Shown here: piece after piece, positions 6,166-13,691 of the stretch | Position numbering within the stretch: position 1 is the first letter of the stretch | Layout of the letters: each line of letters opens with the position of its first letter | Source: a virus | DNA length: 35,005 nt | Virus record (IMG/VR): IMGVR_UViG_3300030107_001970 | Coordinates: 8,908-43,912 of that record | Strand: one strand, 5' to 3' | The notes under the pieces: model-generated | Seen by the model: the letters and a program-made list of their open reading frames with translations, nothing else | Database searches by the model: none | What the model was told of the DNA's origin: nothing | Translations under genes and position numbers: made by a program

Positions 6166-8396
6166 TATGCAATGAGTTCTACAAACTCACTAAGTACCTT
6201 TTTATTTAGACGCTTATCCTTAAGAGAACGGTTAAAATAACTCTTTATTTGTGCCTTTGTAGGTGCTTCGGTAAGTACCGCAGTACAATCAGTTGATGAT
6301 AAAACACTATTAGACATTCCAAAATACTTAGCATAACCTTCTACTTTAATGGAGAAACTCTTAGACTTCTTCCATTCTTTCTTTGCTTGAACATACTCAG
6401 GAGAATCAATCATACAGTAGCGACTAAGCATATAACTATGATCTCTTGATTCCATTAAACGAATACCAACAAAGTTAACATCTTTTTGAATATCAGTAAT
6501 ATACTTAATTAAAAGTTGAGTAAACTCATGATAACGAGCAGGAATCTTATACGTTCTACCAGTCTTACGATTACGTATATAATCTCTCTGACAATTAACC
6601 TGACATGAACCCATAAACATCCCTTCTTCCCAATGACGTTTTACTTCCCTATGACGGTGTAGATGATGTGCTTCTCCATCACTAAGAACTACAACATTAA
6701 CCTTCTCCATCTTACATTCTTCTCTGAACGCAGGAATTATCTTATTCAAAGATACTATTGCTTCATTTAAAGGTGTTCCTGATAAAGATAGTTTATGTGG
6801 AGTTGGATACTCAGTATAATCTCTAAATGAGTGAGCAACTCTCCAAATGTTCTTCATTTGTTTTTCTAGATCAGGTGTTCTTACATTACTGTTAAAGAAC
6901 TCCATCATAGAGAATCTACTATCAATTACAAACTCACCTTCTTTTGGTATGTAATGATCTGGATATGGTATTTGTTGATGAGTTTCTGGATGATACTCAA
7001 GACGATTCCATTCATATGTAAATGCAAATACCTTAAATGGAATATTTGTTTTCTTACAGAACCAAATTAGGTTATAAAGTTGCTTTAAAGTATCCTTCAT
7101 TACAGTCTGCATTGATCCAGACCAATCTAATACAAATACTAATCCATGACTTTGACCATCAGCAAAAGTAGTTACCTTTTTAAATAAGTCTTCATTAAAT
7201 TTGTAAGTATGAAGTTTAGTACAATCAAGTACACCAGTTTTAGATGTAGCAGCACGAGCATATGCTGATGCTGCTTTTTTCATTTCAAACTCTTTAATAA
7301 GATAGTTAACTGCCTTTTGTGCATCTTTTTTATACTGATCAAAGGTTGCATCAACACTCTTAAAATCTGATCTATAATAAAAATCTCTATTACTTCTATT
7401 AAGATACCTTTCTCTCTGTTCAGGATCATTAAGAATATCTTGTTCCCACTCTCTCCAAGTTTTCTCAATGTAATCATGGATATCTTTGTTCTTAGCAACA
7501 ACTGTATCAAGATCCACATCTGTAAATGTTAGATACTCATTTGGAAGAGAATCTCTAGATATAAGATCACTGATCTTTTGTCTCAACAACTCATCAGTTT
7601 GAACCTGTGGTTCCTTATCATCAGATTCTTCAGGTCTACCATCAGTCATTGTTGGAGACTCTTTTGTTTCCTCATTCTCCTGTTGTCCTTCTGCTTCTTC
7701 TTCCTCTCCTTCACCTTTAGTATCACCTTCTTCTTCCTCTTCTGCTTCTTCCTCACTATTATCACCATCTGTAGTAGTAGCAGGTAATCCCATATCCATT
7801 TTTATTGATGCAGCATTCTCAGTATCAGAATCTTCATCTTCTTCCTCTTGTTCTTTTGCTTCTCTACAATAGTTGTATAATACTTCTGCTGCATGCTCTG
7901 CTTCTTCAAAAGTTTCTGAAGCACCAACCAGATCAACAATCTCCTGCTCTTGATCAGTGAACCATATTGCAAGGAATGCTCCAATCTTATAATGTAAATT
8001 TACTTTATCAGCAAGAGTAAGATCATTAATATCTTCATTAGCAAGATTAAAGAAGTCGTCTTCAAATAATATTTGATAACCATTCTTAAATGTTTTACCA
8101 AGTCCAAGATATTTACGCTTCATCAATTTCTCTATACGAGCATCTTCAGTTACATTAAGGAATGCCTGAGGAACATCTACTTTAGGATCTCTATTAGGTG
8201 TGTATAATGCATGCCCTACTTCATGACCTACCAACATATCATAAACAACCTCATCTGCCTTATCCCACATAGGAAGTGTTAATACACGAGTCTGAACATT
8301 AAACGCAGCAGTTTCAACATCCTTATTCTCAATGATTAGATCTTCTGTAGCAAGTAATTTTGCTAGGGTTCCTTTGATTTCTAAATTGACAGACAT
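6165..8396 (-). CDS. CobT-like protein: N-terminal HExxH metallopeptidase-like domain plus VWA domain
   Basis: A 743-residue protein with three visible parts. Residues 1-170 contain HEVGH (58-62) followed by NVTEDARIEK (81-90), a zinc-metallopeptidase-like H..H..E arrangement also seen in some CobT-like proteins. Residues about 170-270 are a strongly acidic linker with long runs of E. The C-terminal part is a von Willebrand A domain with the MIDAS residues DWSGS (424-428), SGTPL (540-544) and LSDGE (571-575). CobT is the VWA partner of CobS in cobaltochelatase, and the CobS-like gene follows after one small gene. An ATPase-driven protease or chaperone acting on a protein substrate is equally possible. 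The start is the ATG at 8394-8396, where the conserved-looking MSVNLEIKG begins. Confidence 0.82.
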   Translation of the reverse strand: MSVNLEIKGTLAKLLATEDLIIENKDVETAAFNVQTRVLTLPMWDKADEVVYDMLVGHEVGHALYTPNRDPKVDVPQAFLNVTEDARIEKLMKRKYLGLGKTFKNGYQILFEDDFFNLANEDINDLTLADKVNLHYKIGAFLAIWFTDQEQEIVDLVGASETFEEAEHAAEVLYNYCREAKEQEEEDEDSDTENAASIKMDMGLPATTTDGDNSEEEAEEEEEGDTKGEGEEEEAEGQQENEETKESPTMTDGRPEESDDKEPQVQTDELLRQKISDLISRDSLPNEYLTFTDVDLDTVVAKNKDIHDYIEKTWREWEQDILNDPEQRERYLNRSNRDFYYRSDFKSVDATFDQYKKDAQKAVNYLIKEFEMKKAASAYARAATSKTGVLDCTKLHTYKFNEDLFKKVTTFADGQSHGLVFVLDWSGSMQTVMKDTLKQLYNLIWFCKKTNIPFKVFAFTYEWNRLEYHPETHQQIPYPDHYIPKEGEFVIDSRFSMMEFFNSNVRTPDLEKQMKNIWRVAHSFRDYTEYPTPHKLSLSGTPLNEAIVSLNKIIPAFREECKMEKVNVVVLSDGEAHHLHRHREVKRHWEEGMFMGSCQVNCQRDYIRNRKTGRTYKIPARYHEFTQLLIKYITDIQKDVNFVGIRLMESRDHSYMLSRYCMIDSPEYVQAKKEWKKSKSFSIKVEGYAKYFGMSNSVLSSTDCTAVLTEAPTKAQIKSYFNRSLKDKRLNKKVLSEFVELIA

Positions 8397-8566
8397 AGAC
8401 TTTTTAACTTGTTATACACATTATAAAACCCCTTCCGTGGGGAAGAGGTGTTTAGTAGACGCTTTTTTAATTGTCTACGTCTTTCTCTTGCACTACGCAA
8501 CGCTTGAGGTTTAAGCGTTCGCTTCGGTTCTTTGCCCGAATTGTGCTGCCAGTTAGGTAATTTCAT
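8381..8566 (-). CDS. Very basic small protein, 61 aa
   Basis: A 61-residue, highly basic protein with a run of arginines and lysines (ALRSARERRRQLKKRLLN) followed by NTSSPRKGFYNVYNK. It overlaps the upstream gene by 14 bases and the large VWA gene by 16, typical of the packing here. Its charge suggests nucleic acid binding. The 3' half of the gene also contains a GC-rich hairpin followed by TTTT and a TATAAT, so the DNA may be doing two jobs. I recall similar short basic proteins in cyanophages but know no function. Confidence 0.68.
   Translation of the reverse strand: MKLPNWQHNSGKEPKRTLKPQALRSARERRRQLKKRLLNTSSPRKGFYNVYNKLKSLCLSI
8420..8425 (-). promoter_or_regulatory. Possible -10 box before the VWA gene
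   Basis: A perfect TATAAT on the minus strand, 23 bases upstream of the VWA gene ATG and directly after the hairpin at 8425-8448. No good -35 box or extended -10 is seen. A terminator followed at once by a new promoter is a plausible arrangement, but the evidence is only this six-base match. Confidence 0.3.
8425..8448 (-). terminator. Possible intragenic terminator-like hairpin
   Basis: On the minus strand an 8-base-pair stem (8441-8448 pairing with 8429-8436, one G-U pair) encloses the loop CCAC and is followed by TTTT (8425-8428), then TATAATG. It resembles a short rho-independent terminator but lies within the 61-aa gene, over the codons for NTSSPRKGFYN. The U tract is short, so it may attenuate, protect an RNA end, or simply reflect codon choice. 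Confidence 0.4.
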
Positions 8567-8783
8567 CGAACTTTTTAAGTGAGTCCTTAAGATTGGATGA
8601 ACAATCAGGAGGTTCAGGTTCTACTATACCATGAATCTTCTTCCATTTGTTGTGCAATGCACCCATCATCCAAGATTGAGCAAGACTCCTAGGACCATTC
8701 TCAAGAAGATCTAACTCATACCTACTAGAAGTATATGCTTTATAATCTTCTCTCCAATTGGAATCATCATAGGGTTTGTCCAT
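8553..8783 (-). CDS. Unknown protein, 76 aa
   Basis: A 76-residue soluble protein beginning MDKPYDDSNWREDYKAYTSS, with several aromatic residues and a central SLAQSWMMGALHNKWKK helix. It overlaps the epimerase stop by 17 bases and the following basic small gene by 14. No signal, membrane segment or catalytic motif is visible. Its position among overlapping co-directional genes supports expression. I do not recognise a family beyond a general resemblance to short cyanophage proteins. Confidence 0.68.
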   Translation of the reverse strand: MDKPYDDSNWREDYKAYTSSRYELDLLENGPRSLAQSWMMGALHNKWKKIHGIVEPEPPDCSSNLKDSLKKFDEIT

Positions 8784-9678
8784 TAATCCAATCCTCCAGA
8801 TCTACAGTTGGTCTCCAACCAAAGATTAACCTGAGTAAAGTATTCTGTGCAAGTGTTTCTCTTGCTTCACCAGTTCTCTCTGGAATATATGTGATCCTAT
8901 TATCTAGGCATGTGACCATTCTTGCAACTTGATTAACAGAATAGTTTGTACCATTACCTACATTATAAACTTCTCCATAATCCTCATCTTTAATATCAGT
9001 AACAGCAGCAAGATAATTTGCATGAACTACATCAGACACATGTGTAAAGTCTCTACGTTGCTCACCATCACCAACAACAGTTAACTTCTCACCTGCTGCT
9101 CTTTGACGTAAGAATATACCAATAACAGGAGCATACTGTCCTCTTAGTGGTTGACGCTCACCATAGACATTAAAGTATCTAAAGATAACAGTCTTAAGAC
9201 CAAATAGATCTGTGTACATCTTACACAACTTCTCACCAGCAACCTTAGATACTGAATAAGGATTTAAACAATCCTCTGGGTTACACTCAGCATTTGGTGT
9301 CTTACCCATACCATAAGCAGATGATGTAGATGAATACATTACCTTCTTCACACCTGCTTCTCTAGCACATTGCAAGACCGTTGTAGTACCTACACAGTTG
9401 ATCTCAACTGCTTTTATAGGATTCTCAATTGCTGGTTGAATTCTTGCTTCTGCTGCAATATGGAATACGTAATCAACACCATCATATAATGGTCTTGTAT
9501 TCTCATAATCACAGATATCAAACTTATGATTCTCTGCTTTATCATTCCAGTAAAACTGATCATGAGCATCAGAATACTCATTGTCAATTACAATCACCTC
9601 ATGTCCTTCTGAAAGAAGTTTATCTACGAGGTTTGATCCTATGAATCCTGCTCCTCCAGTTACTAATGATCTTGTCAT
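8767..9678 (-). CDS. NAD-dependent sugar-nucleotide epimerase/dehydratase (extended SDR)
   Basis: A 303-residue extended short-chain dehydrogenase related to UDP-glucose/UDP-GlcNAc 4-epimerases. The Rossmann motif TGGAGFIG is at about 7-14, the SSTSSAYG strand at 116-123 and the catalytic YSVSK at 141-145. The later blocks FRYFNVYGERQ and the DGEQRRDFTHVSDVV substrate region are also present. It would interconvert a nucleotide sugar, perhaps for host surface polysaccharide change, virion glycan or DNA modification. It sits between recombination gene 46 and small unknown genes with no other sugar gene in view, so the pathway is undetermined. It overlaps gp46 by four bases. Confidence 0.88.
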   Translation of the reverse strand: MTRSLVTGGAGFIGSNLVDKLLSEGHEVIVIDNEYSDAHDQFYWNDKAENHKFDICDYENTRPLYDGVDYVFHIAAEARIQPAIENPIKAVEINCVGTTTVLQCAREAGVKKVMYSSTSSAYGMGKTPNAECNPEDCLNPYSVSKVAGEKLCKMYTDLFGLKTVIFRYFNVYGERQPLRGQYAPVIGIFLRQRAAGEKLTVVGDGEQRRDFTHVSDVVHANYLAAVTDIKDEDYGEVYNVGNGTNYSVNQVARMVTCLDNRITYIPERTGEARETLAQNTLLRLIFGWRPTVDLEDWINGQTL

Positions 9679-11390
9679 GATTTCATCCTACTAAATCCTT
9701 TAATTTTTTCAAATTTAATTACATTTGAGAATTTATCTTGTAAACCCTCCTTATGAGAGATTACAAAGACATTTGCCTTCTCTACCACAAATCGAATGAT
9801 CCGAAGAAATTCGTCTGTGCCGAACCCATCGAGAGAAGAATCAAATGTCTCATCAAAAATGATGAGATTACAATTCAACGAGTTCTTTATTTTAGCAACT
9901 TCTCGCCACGTAAACAAAAGTGCCAAGTCAATCCTCATCTTCTCACCTTCACTAAAAGAAGAATATGAGAAGTCCTCATGTATAGGAGATTTGATAGACT
10001 CATTAAACTCCTCATCTAATGAGAAGTTAATATAAAAGTCCATCATCTGAAGATAACGGTTTACCTGCTGATTAATCAGAGGTAGATACTTCCTGATGAT
10101 TTTGGTTTTAACACCACCATCCTTCAGGAGATCAAATACAAAGTTGTACCTTATTATATCATCTTTTCTAGAATCCGCATCTGCCGTGGCAATCTCAAAT
10201 TGTTTTTTAAAGTTTGCTAACTTTTCATTTTCAGTATTTCTGTCTTCAAGTTGAGTGGTAAGAGTTTGAATTTCCTGTTCCAGATCTCTGACTTGCTTTT
10301 GGAATCCAGAGACTTTGGTGTTAACTTGAGAAATGCCATGCGTTAGATTAGTTACCTCGTCGGATATTTTAATAAAGGTGGACTCCCTCAACTCTTCCTC
10401 TTTAATTGCTTCTTCGAGTTCTTTATACCCAGATTGCAACTCTTTTGCTTTATTTTGGGAGTCCTTAATTTTATTTATTCTGAACTCCTCCTCAATGGAT
10501 TGGGTACATGTAGGGCATGTTACATTATCTGTGAAGAACTTATGTTCTTTAGTAATGGTAGATACTTTTTGGGTAATTTTTCCTTTAAGGTTTCCTAACT
10601 TACGAAGTTTTTCTCTTGATCCACCAAAAGATTCTAACTCAGTATTCTTAGATTCTAAAGACTTTTGAAGTTCCTTTTCTTCTTCTAATAGATTTTCTTG
10701 TTCTTTAATAAGTTGCTTAATTGACTTCTTTTTATTACTAATATCCTTCTTACCTAATGCCTCAATCTCATCCATAAAAGATTGCTGCATCTCATACTTT
10801 TCCTCCAAAGTCATCAATTTATATTCTAACTGTTTAATCTCATCCTTAACTATTTTAGTCTTATCCTTAAGAACAGAATTCATCTGAGAGAATATTTTAA
10901 TATCAAGTAAATCCTCTATAACCTCTCTCCTATTAGAAGCACTTAATTGCATAAAAGGAACAAAATTACTACTACCAAGAATAACAATCTGTGTAAATGA
11001 CTTATAGTTCATCTTAAGAACTACATTCTCTAACCAAGTCTGCTGTGCATTTGCATGAGCATCTTGATTTAATACCTCACCATTCTTAGAGATATTAAAC
11101 TTAGTTGGTTTAATACATCTAACAATCTTCCATTCAACTGTACCAATCTCAAACTCAATCTCAACCTCTGTCCCTTTTTCATTAACACTATTAATTAATT
11201 GACTCTTACTTACACCCCTATAAGATTTACCAAATAATGAAAATGTCAAAGCATCGAGAATAGTACTTTTACCAGCACCGTTATTCCCAACAACTAAAGT
11301 ATTAAATGAGTTTTTATCAAATACAATCTCAGTAAATTGATTGCCCGTACTCAGAAAATTTTTATACCGAAGTTTTTTAAATGTTATCAT
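9675..11390 (-). CDS. 46: Recombination endonuclease subunit, T4 gp46-like (Rad50/SbcC type)
   Basis: ATPase subunit of the gp46/gp47 complex that resects DNA ends for recombination-dependent replication. The 571-residue protein has Walker A GNNGAGKS (about 35-42), a long coiled coil interrupted by the zinc hook CPTC (292-295), the ABC signature FSEGEK (479-484) and Walker B LIIFDETF (509-516). This matches T4 gp46 in size (560) and order. The partner gp47 is encoded just upstream, separated only by a DUF3110-like gene, and the start overlaps that gene by 14 bases. Confidence 0.96.
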   Translation of the reverse strand: MITFKKLRYKNFLSTGNQFTEIVFDKNSFNTLVVGNNGAGKSTILDALTFSLFGKSYRGVSKSQLINSVNEKGTEVEIEFEIGTVEWKIVRCIKPTKFNISKNGEVLNQDAHANAQQTWLENVVLKMNYKSFTQIVILGSSNFVPFMQLSASNRREVIEDLLDIKIFSQMNSVLKDKTKIVKDEIKQLEYKLMTLEEKYEMQQSFMDEIEALGKKDISNKKKSIKQLIKEQENLLEEEKELQKSLESKNTELESFGGSREKLRKLGNLKGKITQKVSTITKEHKFFTDNVTCPTCTQSIEEEFRINKIKDSQNKAKELQSGYKELEEAIKEEELRESTFIKISDEVTNLTHGISQVNTKVSGFQKQVRDLEQEIQTLTTQLEDRNTENEKLANFKKQFEIATADADSRKDDIIRYNFVFDLLKDGGVKTKIIRKYLPLINQQVNRYLQMMDFYINFSLDEEFNESIKSPIHEDFSYSSFSEGEKMRIDLALLFTWREVAKIKNSLNCNLIIFDETFDSSLDGFGTDEFLRIIRFVVEKANVFVISHKEGLQDKFSNVIKFEKIKGFSRMKS

Positions 11391-11646
11391 TCTCAGGTGG
11401 TATCACAAGATCATTACCAGTAATTATTGCATACTCATATCCATGCAACTGGCATGTTTTGACAATTAAATGGTCATCGACTTCTAAGACATTTAATTCA
11501 GGATGATTCTCCCTCTCTTCTAACATCATAGCAAACCGATCACAATCGTCTTCCTGTTCAAAAAGATATAGAACTTGTCGTCCCTGTTCATTTGTAACGG
11601 AGTACGCTCCTTGGTCTTCACGACCTTCTAGGGTAAGTATGTACAT
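11377..11646 (-). CDS. DUF3110-like small protein, 89 aa
   Basis: An 89-residue protein with the pattern YILTLEGREDQGAYSV, then VLYLFEQEDDCDRFAMMLEE, then NVLEVDDHLIVKTCQLHGY. This is like DUF3110, a family best known from cyanobacteria and their phages. The function of the family is unknown. It lies between gp47 and gp46, sharing one base with the gp47 stop and overlapping gp46 by 14 bases. It is therefore co-expressed with the recombination nuclease and may act with it, which is inference from position. The family call is from memory of the sequence pattern. Confidence 0.72.
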   Translation of the reverse strand: MYILTLEGREDQGAYSVTNEQGRQVLYLFEQEDDCDRFAMMLEERENHPELNVLEVDDHLIVKTCQLHGYEYAIITGNDLVIPPENDNI

Positions 11647-12683
11647 TAAACTAATTCACATGCCTCCCTATAGATTTCCTGTATAAGACCCTGAATTTGT
11701 GACTTGTTTAAAGTAGTTTCAGTTTCTTCTACATACCTATTTAATAGTGATATAGTATCCTCAGATTCAATATCAGTATCATCAACCTTATCGTTTATAT
11801 CATTGAAGTTCTCTACAATCCTTAACTCTGCGATATTAGCAGCATAAAGTTTATCTACAAACTTCTCAAATTTTTTAGGATAGGTCTTCTTCTTTACAAA
11901 CAATTTTACTATCTTATCCGTATATTGTCTAGCATCAAATGTCTGTGCATTGTCATCCTCATAATAGACATTATAAAAAATTCTATATGGATTACGAATC
12001 TCCTCAGTTTCAAGAGTCTCAGTATCAAATATATGGAATCCTCTATTGTCTCCAGTATCATTAGCAAACATCTCATATGGATTACCTAAGTAATATATCT
12101 TTCCATTATTAGATCTTGTATGATAGTGACCAGAAAATACCTTTGCAAATTTATCATAAACATCAGTCTCATACCCATTCATCATGACATGTCCACGAGT
12201 AGCAGTGAATCCGTTCAATTCTAAATGACCAAAAACAACTTTTGCTTTAGATGCTTTAATCCTTTTAAAAGTCTCATCTTCATTCTCTTTACATACCCAA
12301 GGAACTAATAAAGTCTTTAACTTACCAAACTTAACTTCTGTAGTATCAGAATAACAAGTTATATTAGGGTATTCCTTAAGTAGTAAATCTATAGCATTTA
12401 CTTCGTTGGTATTCTTATAATAAGCAGTATGGTTACCAACAATAGTATGGATAGTATAGGATGTAAGTTTATCAAAATAATTCTCCTTTGCCCATTTTAA
12501 GGCAGCAAAATCTATACCCTTCCTATTATCAAAAGTATCTCCCATATCAATAATGGTATCAATACCTCTGTTCTCTATTTCTGGAAAGAATATATCGTTA
12601 TAAAATTTTAGAAAGTAATCGTGGAACAATTTGGAATTCTTACGAGCACCAAAATGTTGATCGGTTATTATTGCTACCTTCAT
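11646..12683 (-). CDS. 47: Recombination endonuclease subunit, T4 gp47-like (Mre11/SbcD type)
   Basis: Metallophosphoesterase nuclease subunit of the gp46/gp47 end-resection complex. The 345-residue protein has the expected metal-binding motifs in order: TDQHFG (7-12), MGDTFDNRK (47-55), GNHTAYY (83-89), then GHLELNG and GHYHTR further on. T4 gp47 has 339 residues. The start overlaps the gp55 stop by four bases (ATGA). Its C-terminal part is helical and charged, as expected for the gp46-binding region. Confidence 0.96.
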   Translation of the reverse strand: MKVAIITDQHFGARKNSKLFHDYFLKFYNDIFFPEIENRGIDTIIDMGDTFDNRKGIDFAALKWAKENYFDKLTSYTIHTIVGNHTAYYKNTNEVNAIDLLLKEYPNITCYSDTTEVKFGKLKTLLVPWVCKENEDETFKRIKASKAKVVFGHLELNGFTATRGHVMMNGYETDVYDKFAKVFSGHYHTRSNNGKIYYLGNPYEMFANDTGDNRGFHIFDTETLETEEIRNPYRIFYNVYYEDDNAQTFDARQYTDKIVKLFVKKKTYPKKFEKFVDKLYAANIAELRIVENFNDINDKVDDTDIESEDTISLLNRYVEETETTLNKSQIQGLIQEIYREACELV

Positions 12684-13171
12684 TGATACCGAGTCTTGGA
12701 ATGAATAGAATCTTTTATACTATTATAGTCGGAATAGTTCCCACCTTCAGTGAGACTATCGTCATGAAAGACTTCTTCATAACCATTCTTCTCGATAATT
12801 TTGTTTTTAATTTCTAACTGCTTCTTTTCTTTTTGTATCCTACGTAAAAACGCATAATGAATAATCTGCGTAAAGTAAGCAAAAGGATTTTGGGATTTCT
12901 CAGGATTAAAATTATGTATGTATTGAACGCAATTTTCGATTCCATCAGAGATCATGTCATCCTTAAAGATGTAATTAACAAAATTTGGTTTAAAAGATAA
13001 ATGGGTTGCTATCTTTAAAAAACATTCACCAAGGTAATTGGTAATCCTAGGTTTAGGTTTACCCAATTCCTCTGCTTCAGCAACATCCTTTTTATATAAA
13101 ATTAAGGCAGCAAGAAATTCCTTATTATTGACGTAATGAATAGATCTTTTTCTTTTAGTTACACCAGCCAT
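12680..13171 (-). CDS. 55: Sigma factor for late transcription, T4 gp55-like
   Basis: Phage late sigma factor that directs host RNA polymerase to TATAAATA-type promoters, with gp33 and the gp45 clamp as co-factors in T4. The 163-residue protein is close to T4 gp55 (185). Its conserved core, SDGIENCVQYIHNFNPEKSQNPFAYFTQIIHYAFLRRI (about 84-120), is like sigma region 2. The gene has its own good host-type promoter and the SD-like AGGGA before the ATG. No gp33 gene is seen in the window. Many late promoter elements occur in the head/tail half of the window, matching its role. Confidence 0.93.
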   Translation of the reverse strand: MAGVTKRKRSIHYVNNKEFLAALILYKKDVAEAEELGKPKPRITNYLGECFLKIATHLSFKPNFVNYIFKDDMISDGIENCVQYIHNFNPEKSQNPFAYFTQIIHYAFLRRIQKEKKQLEIKNKIIEKNGYEEVFHDDSLTEGGNYSDYNSIKDSIHSKTRYQ

Positions 13172-13194
13172 ACGAATTTCCCTGTGTTGAAGTA

Positions 13195-13223
13195 ATTATA
13201 ACATCTATAACGAATGAGGACAA
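13195..13223 (-). promoter_or_regulatory. Sigma-70-type promoter with extended -10 upstream of gp55
   Basis: On the minus strand TTGTCC (13218-13223), a 17-base spacer and a perfect TATAAT (13195-13200), with TGT just before the -10 box (extended -10). It ends 24 bases upstream of the gp55 ATG, within a 107-base gap between genes. It is well placed to start the gp55-47-46-epimerase operon in the early or middle period. Consensus reading only. Confidence 0.7.
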
Positions 13224-13265
13224 CTTGACAAGGTATCAGAAAATGGGTACAATGTGCCTGTCAAG
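13224..13265. repeat. Inverted repeat of -35-like heptamers
   Basis: CTTGACA (13224-13230) on the plus strand and its exact reverse complement (13259-13265) are 28 bases apart in the gap between gp55 and the next gene. Each arm contains TTGACA, one facing each way, and lies next to the gp55 promoter. It could be an operator, a second promoter -35 box, or a loose RNA stem. Confidence 0.45.
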
Positions 13266-13278
13266 GTTCAAAGGGTTC

Positions 13279-13683
13279 TTATTGGTCCTTCTCAAAGAGC
13301 TTCTCTAAAATCTCTTTAGTATCAGCGACGTTACCTTTATATCCCATTTTACCATTAATCTTTTTTCTGATCCCTGAGGGGTCTTTTTGTTGGGCATCTG
13401 CTTCTCTTACCCAAGATTGATACATCATAATCATCTCAATATCCTTAGATTCGCTTACAGTAATAACATTATCCATATCAATAACAAACATATCTTCTTT
13501 AGTCGTCTTTAACCAAGGTTCTAATTTATAACCACTTAAACCTCTAGGTCCGTGAATAGATTCTAAAGTAATAGGATTTGTTATTAATAGTAATGTCTTA
13601 TCTTCTTCGTAACAGGGAGCAACCTTCGTGTAAATCTCTTCACCGCTCTTGAGTTTAATTGTTGCGTAAAAATCGTCTTCCAT
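13279..13683 (-). CDS. Unknown conserved-type phage protein, 134 aa
   Basis: A 134-residue protein with an N-terminal beta-rich region (DFYATIKLKSGEEIYTKVAP), a central NPITLESI strand, an EPWLKTTKEDMFVIDMDNVITVSES block and a charged C-terminus. The first ~85 residues look like a small barrel of the LSm/Hfq-like type sometimes noted in cyanophage proteins, but no RNA-binding signature is certain. The ATG follows a good SD-like AGGAG. It is the last gene of the uvsY-uvsW run before the gp55 promoter gap. Function unknown. Confidence 0.78.
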   Translation of the reverse strand: MEDDFYATIKLKSGEEIYTKVAPCYEEDKTLLLITNPITLESIHGPRGLSGYKLEPWLKTTKEDMFVIDMDNVITVSESKDIEMIMMYQSWVREADAQQKDPSGIRKKINGKMGYKGNVADTKEILEKLFEKDQ

Positions 13684-13691
13684 ATATTCTC

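Noticed and set aside
7578-7787. Plus-strand open frame opposite the acidic linker of the VWA gene
   Set aside because: It is the complement of glutamate-rich codons and yields a low-complexity F/L/S-rich product with no SD; a shadow frame.
13172-13278. tRNA gene in the gap upstream of gp55
   Set aside because: No cloverleaf, T-arm GGTTCGA or acceptor pairing can be drawn; the gap is explained by the promoter and inverted repeat.
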